NCBI GenBank assembly: GCA_013398955.1
Contig: VWPU01017648.1
Coordinates: forward strand, 1 to 64,000
Reading direction: 5' to 3'
Length of the DNA stretch: 64,000 nucleotides
From: Callaeas wilsoni
Taxonomy: Eukaryota; Chordata; Aves; Passeriformes; Callaeidae
Shown here: piece by piece, positions 52,701 through 64,000 of the stretch
Layout of the letters: the number at the start of each line of letters is the position of its first letter
How positions within the stretch are numbered: the stretch's first letter is position 1
Position numbers and translations under genes: made by a program
The notes under the pieces: model-generated
What the model saw: the letters and a program-made list of their open reading frames with translations, nothing else
The model's database searches: none
Told to the model about the DNA's origin: nothing

Positions 52701-55031
52701 GAATTGTTTTGAGCAAGGTTAGCTAGAACTTTAACAACTTACCTACTGTTCATGTTTAGATAAAACCAAAATTTAAGGGGGCAGCGGGTGATTTCAGCTG
52801 AAGAGCATAGCAACAAACAGACCACCAGCAGCAAAGGCAGTGTCCCTGCCACGTGTCCTGGAAGCTTCAGCTGCCTTGCGATGGTGTTGTAAGGAAGGGA
52901 TGTGCCATTGGCAAAGGAATGCAAATCATGTCCCCTCTCTGTACCCACTCAACATATTATCATCTGGAATACAGAAAGGCGTCTGAAGCCCCTCCTACCC
53001 TTGCTCTTGCCTTGAAACCAGCCTCTTGTGGGATATGGGGCAAAAATGAGGCAGAATTGCATGGGCCTGACCCCCTCCATTTGCCTCCCTCTCACACATG
53101 GTGGTGATTCATCTCTTCTCAGTGACTGAATGTTGAAGGAGCACAGACTCAGAAAAATACCAGGTGTGATGTGAGGCAATAACAGAAAACTCAGTTTAAA
53201 CAAAGAAAGAAAGTTCCAGAACTTCTGCCAGAAGTAGAAAGAACATATATGCATACACTTATGTATATTTTCTATATACTGTAATGATTCAATGTGCAGC
53301 ATCCAGTAATGACTTGAGATAGTTTTGGACGTCACAAAAAACCCACCTTGAATTATATAAAAGTCTATTGTACCAAAGGTGATATTCAAACTGAAAGCTG
53401 TTGCTCAACAAGAAAGGACCTTCTGTAATTTAAATTAGTTTCAATATGCTTGAAAAAGCAGATACCTTAAAAAGACTGGGCTTAGATTATTTTCTTAAAG
53501 GCACATAAAGCTTTAGCTGATTTAGTTTAAGAAATGCAGATTTTTTTTCCAAGGCTAATTTTCATGGAAGAAATCTTCTGTAGCCTTCTTTCCTCTTCCA
53601 AATAAGCTTTTACAAATCTTCAGATTGGCTATTTGCATCTGTATTTTCTGAAGTCATTATGCATGTCTTCCTCGTGAAGACTTACCTAAGTTTTAAAGCA
53701 GTGCATTGCTGGAACATGAATTGATAGAAGGCTTTAAACATCAGGTGAAATCTTAATAAGTGGTAAAGTTCTTTTATTTTCTACAATGAAAGCATTTTCT
53801 GCTGCTTTCTTGAGGTTGTGTGTGTATTACCAGTGCTCTCGTCTTAAACTTTTTGGTCTGTATCACCTTGAAAGAGAACTGCTTCAGCTCTCGTTTACCA
53901 GAATTCTCTTTTAATCTCCTTAAATTGTCTTTGCTCTCATTGATTCTAGCCTGTTGATTAGATTTATAATGACTGTAATGAGTGCACAGACTAAGACCAG
54001 ACTTAATGTTTGCAGAAAACACAAACCAATCCAGAAGTAGGTCACATGCTGGTGTTCTTACATATCTCCTGTTGCTGGCCCTCAGAACAAAACACAAGCA
54101 ATCCTTCTCTTCATATTAAGCAAAGCAATTCATCAGCAGACTGCAAGCAGATTCTTTATTAAACTTAATCCACAAAAGGGAACAAGCCCCCACAGTTTTC
54201 TTTCTGTCTGGCCTTGTCAAAGATCAATGTGGTGGTTGCAGGTGTTGTGTTTTGGAATTTCCATCCTCTCAGGTAGTAGTAGAGCTAATTCACACTAGTA
54301 GAGACATAAAAACAAAAAGAAAATAAAGATAGATGAATTCTAGATTGTTTCCTGAGCCTTTGTTTGCTACTGCAACCCTACGCCAAATACCCTGAATGCT
54401 TTGCCCATCTATGACAGCAATTCCCATCACCACCTGGTGAACAGGTCTTTCTTCTGCCAGAGGTGATTTTGTGCTGTTGACCCAATGTACCTATGCATGA
54501 AATTTTTGATTGCAGAAGTATTCTGCCTTTTCAGGGACTATGGAAGTAAACACTATAAACCCATTAGCTTTTGCCAAACTGCTCTCTTATGTTGTCAAAC
54601 AGCCTTGGGCAGCCAAGATCCATTCTACTCCCCCAGGAACCACTATTATGCCAGCATAAATTCATTTGACTTCAGTGTAGTTGCTGTCCTTACACAGCAG
54701 AGAGAGATCAGACTGGACCAATTGTCTTTAGCAATGTTTTTCTCTGTTGCTGGATAGGTAGCGTGTCCAAACTTTAATTTAATAAAATCAGTGTATCTAG
54801 CATAAACCAGATGGACCAAGGTTTGTTGACAAAATGGATAGGTTATTTTCAAGGACATTGATTCACAGTCTTCCAAAGAAAAATAGCGTTTAACAGATCT
54901 ATTGTTGTTGAATAACCAGTAGGGAAACTGGGGAAGGCCGATTTACTTAATGTTATTTTTATATTTTAGAGGTATTTTGCTGGGTATGAGGATACATTAG
55001 GCAAAAAGTGAATCTTCTAGCATTATTTTTT
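46771..55031. other. Intergenic sequence with no supported gene
   Basis: Largely AT-rich unique sequence. A GC-richer island at about 50880-51180 contains CCCACA/GGTGGGG-type short repeats. ORFs of 113, 133 and 146 codons (50844-51185 minus, 51651-52052 plus, 52949-53389 minus) have no recognised motif and no conserved-looking composition. Confidence 0.55.
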
Positions 55032-55350
55032 AGAATCACAGAATCATGTACGTTGGATGGAATGCCATCCTCTCCAAGACTCTGCTCTTAGCAAGATCAA
55101 GGGTCAGGGTGTCCAGTCTGTCCTTGGATGCTTCCAAGGATGAAGATTCCACATTTCTAGACACCTGTTCCTATTCTTGATCGCCCTTGTGGTGAAACCT
55201 TCTTTCTTGAATGCAGTTGGCCTTTCCCTTACTTCAGCTTGAGCTTGTTTCCTCTTTTACTGTGCGGGTCTCAGAGCAGTATGGGTTCATCTTCTCCTTG
55301 ATTTCCCCTTAAAGTGCTGAAGAGAGCAGCAAAATCTCTATTTAGAATTC
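55032..55350 (-). mobile_element. CR1 LINE 3' UTR copy, minus orientation
   Basis: It starts AGAATCACAGAATCATG (reversed terminal repeats). It continues with 'cttggatgcttccaaggatg', 'acacctgttcctattcttg', and 'ttctttcttgaatgcag', following CR1 3' order in reverse with considerable divergence. It lies about 45 bp from another CR1 fragment of opposite orientation. Confidence 0.88.
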
Positions 55351-55394
55351 CCTTTTAAAGCAGACTCAAATCTCTCAGTGTATATGTGCGTGTC

Positions 55395-55531
55395 CCAGGA
55401 CCTTGATGGTTTGGGAGGCCTTAACTCTCAGGCACATGGTGTGATCCTTGGTGTGTCCTGTGCAGGGCCAGGAGTTGGACTCAATGGTTCTGATGGGGCT
55501 CTTCCAACTCCACATGTGCTGTGATTCTGTG
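55395..55531 (+). mobile_element. CR1 LINE 3' end, plus orientation
   Basis: The sequence 'cagggccaggagttggactc', then 'ggctcttccaactccacatg' and 'tgtgattctgtga' is a CR1 3' terminus in forward orientation. It is 5'-truncated. The two neighbouring CR1 copies are head to head, with their 3' ends pointing away from each other. Confidence 0.9.
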
Positions 55532-58500
55532 ACTTTCTCCAATATGTCAATGTCTTTTACTATGGAGCACCAAACTGCTTACTTGTTTCATAAAATTTTC
55601 TCTTTTAATTTTATTGTGTCCCCGCCCCAGCCCACATTTCCAAAAATTATGAACTCAGAAAAAGTGCTGCATTTCTAAAGTTCTTCCAGGCACTAGCTAC
55701 AGGCAGCCACTCCTCTGCTGCAACTGAGATGATCTCATCACTTTGGCTTTGGTTTATAAGCCTGGCTGTGAGCTAAAGCACTTCTGACAATTAGGATTAG
55801 GAAGACAAAATGAGGTCTTCCCACAGCAGTGAGCGTCACAAAGCAGCTGCTGCATGGATGGTATTCTGTTCCTTGCCTATTATTAATAGTCATCCTGCTT
55901 TTCAAATCTAATATTGATTAGACCTTCATAGGTAAACAAATGAGATGGCTTCTTTGCAGTAAAAGCTTGAGAAAGGCAGGACATTAGCATCTGTATGCTG
56001 TTTTCCTCCGTTTGAGTATGATCTCCGAGCACTGGCAACATTATTTGAATCTAATAACCAAGCAATTTCAGAATCGTGATATTCTAACAGTTCCATCTAT
56101 CTGGAAGACAGGCGGTTCGAAGGACTCCGTTTGGTCGGTTGGCAAAGCTGCATCTGTACATAATAAGAAGAACACATATATGACATATTACATTATCTCT
56201 TTTTCTCTGTTAAGGCAATTTCAGTCCATGCATATGAGAGTGAAGCCTGAGACATTAGATGAATAGAAATTATTTCAACCATAACACTGCCCCTATCAGG
56301 GAACTAGCACATTTTCATAGGTATTTTCATCTCTCATCATTTTGTCTTTTTTTTCCAGCAAAGTGCTAAATCCTGCAGGCATTGCTTGGCATCACACGCA
56401 TTCTGCAATGAGAAAGTAAAGAAAGACAAGCCAGTGCAAAATGAGAGCTGTAATATTCACAACAGGAAAGAACTAGAGTCTGTTCAGCTTTCCTCAGTAT
56501 TAGTTCAGCTACAGCAGGTGTGTTTTAGTCCCATGGTCCTGATTCCTCCTTCTTTATCTCTTTTTTACTCAGACAGTTTCATTGTTCTTGTGAGCTGGAA
56601 TTTTGAACTCCCATCTGCTCTAATCAACAGCAGAGACACATACTAATAAAAGTGAGAGGGTGAAATGCCTGCCATGGGGGAGTGCTGCATTTTGTGTCAG
56701 CTTGATCAAAAGTAAACTCCTCCTCTAAAACATTCGATAGTTACTAAAATATATTTTAATTAGTTATTAAAGGACTTTAAAGGGCTTTCATGAAGCAAAA
56801 ACTGACAGAGGAGTGTCAGTTTTTAGAAGCACTTAGAAACCCACGCACTGCATAAATGCTTTCAACACATATACATACATACATATATATATTAATAGAG
56901 CTTTGAATATCAGCATCTTTCCCACTCTAGGATCCTCACTATAACAATTTGCAGATTTTGCCAATCAGACATTCAGGCATTATGGAGAGAGTGCTGCGGA
57001 AAGGTTTGGGCAGATGCACAAGTTGACGCTTCTGTTTCATTGTGCTTCAGTGGCTTGAGTTCTTGCATCCTCTGTGAGGCAGAGCACCAAGGTAGGTCCC
57101 ACGCCCAGTGGAGCACTGTGTTGGGAGGGATGCAGGCTGCAAGCCAGGGAGCATGGATAGCTTTTCCACAAAGCACAGTCGGCACCACCATGAGCAGTAC
57201 ACAGCAGAGCTGATGCAACAGAGTTTGGAAAGAGTGCTGTGCTCAGGTAACTAAAAGTTGTATCATGATGTGTCCAAATGGGTCTGGCTTTAAGTTACAT
57301 CGGCATCCTTAGCTGGTATTCTCTGTGTGATTTGCTGTACAACTGGCATGGTAGAGTTCTGTTGGGGTAGATCTCATGGAATTGATCTAAATACTTGTTC
57401 CAAAGCATCTTCTAGGGATGTTTCAGAAAGCAGAGCAGAAAGCCCAGCCCAAAATGATCTGAGCAGGCCACTGTATCAGCCCCTCCTACATGAGCATTAG
57501 CAAGAAGATATGGCTCAATAATCCCGCATGTTTCAGTTTTGAAAGAAAATGAAAATAAGTATTAAAGAGACCACAAACAATCCTTTCTGACAGGAGAGGA
57601 TGGTTGTTTAAGTTTTTTTGATTGAGCGCTCTATTAACCAAAAATGGAAATACAGATAGGTTATACTGCAAATTCAGCTGGTATTTCTCATGTTGTGTCA
57701 TCTAGAAAGAAAAAACTAAAAGTAGGAAAAAAGCAGGCAAAGACAAAGTGTTTTGAATTATGTCAAGAAGAAAAAAAGGAAGTTGTTTACTTTTTGCTTA
57801 CGGAAGCAATCACTGGAAAAGAAAAAGCTTCTTTGGCTAATGTCTCAGCTGGGATTCTTGTAAGTGGCATTATCCCTCTGCAACCTTGCTGTTGTTTTAG
57901 AATTTTTTGATTAGCAAAAAAATGTTTCTTTCATAAAGGAAGACACCATCTCTATGCTGGTAATGTATTTTGCCATGGACTGTATAACATTCCTCTATAA
58001 TTAATAATAAAAATTTGTACAGATTATAAGGTCAAAATGCATTTCCTTTTACTGTACAAGGTAATGGTTTCACATGGCTGTGGGAGCCTCTTACAGGGAG
58101 CATTCTGTGTTAGGGCACATAGTCTTTGGAACAAATTTAAGTTGTACCATAAGATAAAATACTGGTTTGGCAAGGACTTTTTTATCAGATATGCTGCTGC
58201 TCACAAAGGGGCAAACAGTAATGTTGAAGTGAGAGCAGTGTTTTGGAAAAATGTTTTCTTCACAAGTCAGTAAAAATTTCAATTTCAGAAATATTTAAGT
58301 TTTAAATGTGTTTCTGAATTCATATCAAATTGTACATTAAAATATGAGCAGAAGTGCTATAAAAGTCAGAACATTTATTTCATCATTGTCAAATAAGGCC
58401 ATTTGATTTGTTTTTCTTACTAAGATATCTAAATTAATTTTGAAAATTCCACCTTAAAATTAAAAAAAAAATATTCAATTTGAGGTTGAGCAAACTGTTT

Positions 58501-61500
58501 CTTCAATCTGGGCATGCATTATAGAGATAGGGAGGAGGCTGCCTCTTACAAGACATAAAAATGAATTATTCACGCAGCCTAAATACGATGTATCTATTAT
58601 TTAGTATCACTCTGTTGTTTTAGTTTCACATTACTCACAGAGCAAAAATGCAGGAAAAAAACAAATTCTGTGAAGGATAGTATGGGTTCATCATATTTGA
58701 TCTCATAATAAATGTAATTGTCTAATAAATTGGTGTGCCATAAATCTATAAAGGAGGGTATGAGTAATTAGAAGTGCTGTATGATAAAACAGGAGACTTC
58801 TTCCCTGCAGTCCTGAAGAAGCAGCACTTTAGACTTGGTGAAGCTGTGAGCTGTTCTCACTGATATTCCTGCTGTCAGTCCAAGACAATTCTGTTGACAG
58901 GTGGCATTGATTTTTCTAAAATGCCAGCAGGCTGACTCCTGACTGCTTTGGCTTTGTTCTCCCACAAAAAGCAACCCACAGAACAGGTCAGGAGAAGGCA
59001 TTCCAAAACTGAGGAACGTGATGTGTGCTGAGGGAGTTTTGCTCTAGGGAAAACTCCTCAGAACTTGCAGGAGAGGCAGTGCTTGTGGGGAGAAACTCAG
59101 AAAGATAATAAACTGTTTCTATTCTGATTTCTATAGAGAGTCAAAAGAAAGAGAAATTTTAAGTAATGGTCTGCTGAGATTTACTCTCCTCTGACTTACA
59201 AATTGGAGAGAACAACCTGTATCCTTCTCAGAACCTGGTTCCCAGTGGAAATACATACTAATAGAAGAGTAATGGGTTGTCGTGTTCCCTGCCAATCTCT
59301 GTCTTTAATCCATAGATTTTTATTATCTCGCTCTCTTCTCCTTCCACTGTTGCATTCAATCCGCTGCAAGTACTTTCATGCCAGGAAGCCAGGCATACAT
59401 GGAGCAGAAATGCCTTGCCTACATATTTTATGAGGGTCCTTAACGACACACATGGAAAATGTTTATTTTATAAGTGCAGAATTGTCCCCTGGGGATGTTT
59501 TGCTGCACAAATGAGCCTAATGAGCAGTAGAAGAGCAGTTTTGTTCAGGAAAGTGGTAGATTTATTCTTCCTTAATTTTTTAATTACAACCCCTGACCTG
59601 AACGACTAGCATGAAACTGTAAACAGATCAGGATTATGAGCAACGTGCCGTTTTAATCAGTGCCACTAAGGGGATTATAGCAATGTGTATCCCCATGCTG
59701 CTCAGGGGTGATGCAGGGTGAACTCTTGCTCTGCTGAGTGTCAGCACTGGCCTTGCTGCTGCTCCCCTGGGAGCACCTGTCTCCTCTGCTCTTTGCCAGG
59801 GACCGCACAGGCATCTCCCTGGCACAAATCCCATGTAATACGGACACTGCAACGGGGCATGTGTAAATGAATGGACTTTGTCTCCCCGAGGAAGGGAGCA
59901 TCACACAGACACATATCGCACAGCTCACCATTTTCTCATCGGATGAGATCTGTGGTCAGTTGTCAGCACAGATTTGCAGAGATAGGAAAAGACAAAACAG
60001 CAAAATGTGTTCTCATGGTTGTATTTAATAAGGAAAACTCATCTCATCTGATTGAGTGAGCTGTGCCCATTGCCAACGGTCCCTCCTTATCTGTTTTTCT
60101 TCCTGTTGTTCCCTCTGACTGATCACAGGAGTAGTATCTGATACCACTGTAGAAGACTATATAATTATTTCATCCTGCTCTTGAAGGTTACTTGATTAGC
60201 GTGCCTATAGCGTACTATAGTTTATTCTGGTTGATACAAAAAACTGATCAGCACCCAAAAAAATTGTATTTTTCTCCTCAGACCTGTTATTAGTTTCTGA
60301 GCAGTGAGATGGCTTGCACCCACGGGTACCATTAGGGTGACTCCCCCTGCAACATCCCGAAATCTCCTGGCAAATGTCAATGCTGGCAGGTTGATGTCTT
60401 GGTCCAGGCACCACTGTCCTTTTCAATCGAGATCTCAGAGCAAATGTCAGGCTGCTTTTCACCACTAATCTTTTCAAAAAAATCACCCCAACAGCTTTAT
60501 ATTGCTGCTCCTGCTCATGCTGAGAGCCTGTAAGCAATGGCCATGTCCTCATATATGGTATATCTATTATCTGGGTATATATATCTGTTTTCTGTATATC
60601 TATTTTCATCAGTCAGAAAAAAGTGAAAATTCTCTGGTTACATATGTGAGTAAATATCTATCTGTATCTCTGTTTTATATATAGGCACATACACAGGGCT
60701 AGAATCATCTATCTGGAGCTGTTGTCCTTGTGTATTTTTTATGCTAGGGATATGGAAATACTGAGACAAAAGTGAAGAAGTGAGTGTGTTCAGATGGGGG
60801 ACAGAGGCCTGGTTTTCAAAACAGTCGAAGCTCTTCTGTCAGTAAAAGCACAGCAGCAGTCAGAGCCCATGACAGAACACAAGTACACATGTCCTGCAAA
60901 AACAGCCATTATCCAGAGAACATCAGATTTCTGCAGTATAAATCCATAAAGAAGAGTTTTGCAAATGGAAAGGGGAATCCAAATATAATTGTGTTTTTTG
61001 CTGGTGTCTTGAGAGTCCTTTGTAATATTCAGAAATACTGTGTATTTCTGAAAACAGCCCATTTTATCATTGTAGGAGAGTGTTACCTGGCGCTGACTTT
61101 GCTCAGTGCTGCTTGCAGAATAGATGCCTTTTTCTTTGGCACTCGCTGCGTATACAGAACACAGAGAATGGTTTGAATTGTGTCAGCTGTTAGCAACACC
61201 ACAGTAATGCATCTGTTGCTTATCCTAGCAGAAAAAACCCTAAGCCCCAGTGGTTCAAGGTGTTCCTATTTTCTCTTCTACTTCTATCTCATTTCCTTTC
61301 ATAATCAAAACATCACTATGTTAGATGTCATAGGTGAGCTGAAAAAAAGTCTGATTTTTGCAGAAAAAAAATCTTAGTTTTCAAACTAAATGAACTTTAC
61401 AGAAAACTGTGGAAGGATGGTTGCTGGCTCACTGAATCTATGTACACATCCCCTTCCCAAAAGGGAAGTGCATGATGTGTCCATAAAATTTTTTGTAGTA

Positions 61501-62241
61501 ATTACCTTCTTGACTAATACGGAGTAAGGAGAGCACATGTTTTCCCTGAGAAAAAAAGAAAAATAGTTTCCACAATATGAAAGAGCTCCTTCCTTTGCGC
61601 AGAGACCATCGCTTTTAACAGCTCAATCACCTTTTACTGTGCAGTTCTCTGGCATGTGGGTCCTGCTGGGTCCCAATATGAAAGAAGATGGGAGCTCTTA
61701 ATATCAGAGACATTATTGTTGAAATAATATAGGCTATACACATTAAGAAGAAAGAGCAGATAATTTTTGAAGTTCATTCCCTCAGCTGTAATTTTTGTAT
61801 CTTTTTCTTTCTTACAGATGAAAATTCTCATAAAAGGGTATTAACAGTTCCATGTCATAAGTGCCTGTTATCTCGCTTATACTTGAGTGATAGTAGGAAC
61901 TTTCAGTATTTCTAAGACCTGCTGTGAAGCAGTTAATTTTGACATTTTGTCAAAGACGTGTCAACCCCTTTGATGACTTTTTATTTAGTGTAGTGATGGC
62001 ATTACTTCGCTACGTAGTACCGAAGTGTGAATCTCAGACTGAGACACGTTTAAGACAGCAGCAATTCTTAATGGGATATTGGTTGGAAGAATTGTTTATA
62101 TTGTCTAGAGAAGAAAGGGGTTTGGGAAAAAAAGTAAGGAATATTAGGCAGGATTGCTCGATACCTTCTGACACTCTTGGTTCTGTTGTTCCTGAGAACT
62201 CAAGGAACAGAGTTAGTGAAGTATCTTAAATACAATTTATG
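55532..62241. other. Intergenic sequence with no supported gene
   Basis: AT-rich unique sequence. Small TA/CATA microsatellites occur at about 56868-56895, and degenerate TATC repeats at about 60550-60685. Open frames up to 134 codons (60205-60609 minus) lack motifs. No RNA gene was recognised. Confidence 0.55.
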
Positions 62242-62566
62242 CATATTGTTTTTGCATGGCCTGGTTTTTGGTCACAGAGGCAGCTTCTGTGCGAAGCTGC
62301 TAGAAGCTTCCACAATATCCAGCAGACCAAATCCCTGGTGACTCCGAAGAAGGACATGCTGCTGGCCAAGGCTGGGCCAATTAGAAATGGTGGTAACACC
62401 TTTGTGATAACATATTTAAGAAGAAATCAAAACAAAGGTTGTGGTGCAGTTTTAATTTCAGCCAGAGAAGAGTAGGAGACCATGTGAGAAGAACAAAATG
62501 CAAACACCAGGGTCAGTGGTGAAGGAGGGGCAGGAGGTGCTCCAGGTGCCAGAGCTGGATTCCTCT

Positions 62567-62658
62567 GCAGCCCGTGGTGCAGCCCATGGAGAGGCAGCTG
62601 TGCCCCTGCAGCCCGTGGAGGGCCGTGGGGGATGTAAGGATCCACCTGCAGCCCATGG
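62567..62658 (+). repeat. Degenerate GCAGCCCRTGG minisatellite core inside the LTR
   Basis: Exact GCAGCCCRTGG units occur at 62567, 62579, 62608 and 62648, with related CCCGTGGGA units continuing past the gap to about 62940. Spacing is irregular (12, 29 and 40 bp), so this is an eroded array. Confidence 0.85.
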
Positions 62659-62788
62659 AGGAGGAGCACACACCGGAGTGAGTGGAGAGGCTTGAGAGGA
62701 GGCTGTGACCCTGTGGGAGACCCATGGAGAAGGGGCCCTTGCTCCCACACTGGAGCAGCCTGTCCTTGGAGGACTGCAGGCCAGGCCA

Positions 62789-62814
62789 NNNNNNNNNNNN
62801 NNNNNNNNNNNNNN
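62789..62814. other. Assembly gap of 26 N
   Basis: Unresolved bases within the repetitive core of the LTR. The true length is unknown, since collapse of minisatellite units is likely here. Confidence 0.99.
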
Positions 62815-63333
62815 CAGCAGTTTGGGAATGATTGTTCCCCGTGGGATGGACTCACATTGCAGCAGGTCACAGGGAGCTGTTGCTCGTGAGATGGAGCCAA
62901 GTCAGAGAAGTTCATGGAGAGCTGTCTCCCGTGGGAGGGACCCCACAGTGCAGCAGGGGAGCGACTCCTCTCCCTGAGCAGCGGGAGAAGCCACAGGTGA
63001 TGAACTGACCATAACCCCCATTCCCTGCCTCCTTGCACTACTGGGGCAGGAGGTAGAGCTGGGAAGGAGGGAGGAGTGGGGGGAAGGTGTTCTTAGGGTC
63101 TTATTTTATTTCTCATTATCCCAGTCTGATTTTGTTAGTAATAAATTTGCTTCATATGTCTAAGCTAAGCCTCTTTTGCCCTTGATAGTATTTAAAGAGG
63201 GATTTCTCTCCTGGTCCTTATCTCGGCTCATGAACTATTTGTTAAATTTTCTCTCCTATTTCCAGCTGCCACAGAGGAGTGAGCAAGTGGCTTTTGTGGG
63301 TGCCTGGCATCCAGCCAGGGTCAAACCATGACA

Positions 63334-64000
63334 TTATGTCACCTGTAAATTTCTTCTTACAGTGCTGAAATCACAGTCATATTAGAATTCTTCACCATTT
63401 CATTTTTACCTTATCTCCATCATCTTGTGACTTAACCATGTGGCAAATGCACACTCAGGCTGTAAATCTGTTACTTGCAGTGTGATTTTAGAAGACTCAT
63501 TACCAAAGTGCCTTTCAAATTATACAAGATTGAGGCAGACTTGGTTTCTCCTGGTTAGTGAAATCAGTAGATCTCTACTTGGCTATTTAAAGTGATTTTG
63601 TTTTTCAGAGATAAGCATGGTCAGCTTCTTTGGTGGCTGAAAGCTGTGGGCCTCTTCCAGAAAAAAGTGGCTATGGTTTAGAGGAGGGGTGTGCAAGCAG
63701 CTCATGTCTGCCACGTGCTGTGTGTTTTGTGGACAGAAAAGAGCACTATAAATGACACTTCTTTCACAATTATCAGGGGGGTATACCTAACAGATGTGCC
63801 AGTTGTGCTTCCAAGGTTTCCTGACGTTCATTCAAATTCAGTATTCACTCAGTATTCAGTATTCAGTTATGTTTCACTGAAAAATATTTGTATCAGCAGT
63901 GAGAAAAATAATAACAAACCCTGACACTTCAGCTACTGGGTCTGTGCTACTTCAGTGTTCTCGCTGAAACACATTAAGGGACATTCAGAATATTTGCAGT
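63334..64000. other. Intergenic sequence with no gene recognised
   Basis: AT-rich flank to the right of the LTR. Around 63838-63866 a short run of ATTCA/GTATTCA units forms a tiny tandem repeat. Nothing else was supported. Confidence 0.55.

Larger units (their letters stand above)
62242..63333 (+). mobile_element. GC-rich LTR of an avian endogenous retrovirus, about 1.1 kb, with assembly gap
   Basis: The block has LTR architecture in plus orientation: a TATA-like TATTTAA at 62413-62419, an AATAAA at 63140-63145, and a final CA at 63333. Candidate 5-bp direct repeats TTATG flank it (62237-62241 and 63334-63338), although the left terminus then reads CA rather than TG. The centre is a degenerate minisatellite of GCAGCCCRTGG units. 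The wording (for example 'ggcatccagccagggtcaaa' at the end) resembles an LTR common in bird genomes, from memory. A 203-codon minus-strand ORF across it, interrupted by N, is not a gene. No internal retroviral genes are adjacent, so it is probably solo. Confidence 0.75.

Noticed and set aside
52949..53389. 146-codon minus-strand open frame
   Set aside because: No recognisable domain or splice sites; expected by chance in a 64-kb window.
60205..60609. 134-codon minus-strand open frame
   Set aside because: It extends into the TATC microsatellite and has no recognisable domain.
62427..63038. 203-codon minus-strand open frame, the longest in the window
   Set aside because: It runs through the GC-rich LTR minisatellite and the N gap. 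Its P/L/H-rich repetitive translation comes from the repeat.
1..64000. CRISPR array, operon, phage or bacterial defence system
   Set aside because: The repeats are avian CR1 and LTR elements, coding density is negligible, and splice sites are present; this is vertebrate nuclear DNA.

Overview
This is vertebrate nuclear DNA and almost certainly from a bird. It is AT-rich and gene-poor, with very sparse short ORFs. The diagnostic repeats are avian: at least six CR1 LINE 3' ends, which carry the family's ATTCTRTGA-type terminal repeats, and three LTRs that resemble avian endogenous-retrovirus LTRs from memory. A 26-base run of N shows that it is a draft assembly. No plasmid, phage, bacterial operon, CRISPR, tRNA or rRNA signature was seen. 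The bird lineage cannot be fixed from the sequence alone; LTR style suggests a neoavian, perhaps a passerine, with low confidence.

Layout. (1) Positions 1-26996 are best read as the last intron of a plus-strand gene, or intron plus unrecognised exons. They hold simple repeats, a CR1 tail near 5.7 kb, a minus-oriented solo LTR near 13.3-13.7 kb, and a 52-bp near-perfect duplication that brackets this LTR. (2) 26997-27200 is the only convincing coding sequence: a terminal exon with a polypyrimidine tract and AG acceptor. It encodes the last 67 residues of a charged, helical, coiled-coil-like protein that I could not name. (3) 27201 to about 29110 is its 3' UTR, with a proximal (27345) and a distal (29081) poly(A) signal. 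(4) About 29.1-64.0 kb is intergenic with no supported gene. It holds a minus-oriented LTR (30.9-31.4 kb), CR1 copies at 33.0, 36.1, 40.9 and 55.0-55.5 kb, a long T/G tract at 46.6 kb, and a GC-rich LTR of about 1.1 kb at 62.2-63.3 kb that contains the gap.

The genes do not form an operon or pathway; there is one gene end and its downstream desert. No new biological system was found. The items most worth a second look are the 52-bp duplication around the solo LTR, the unidentified conserved-looking terminal exon, the head-to-head CR1 pair, and AT-rich blocks in the desert that look like candidate conserved non-coding elements.
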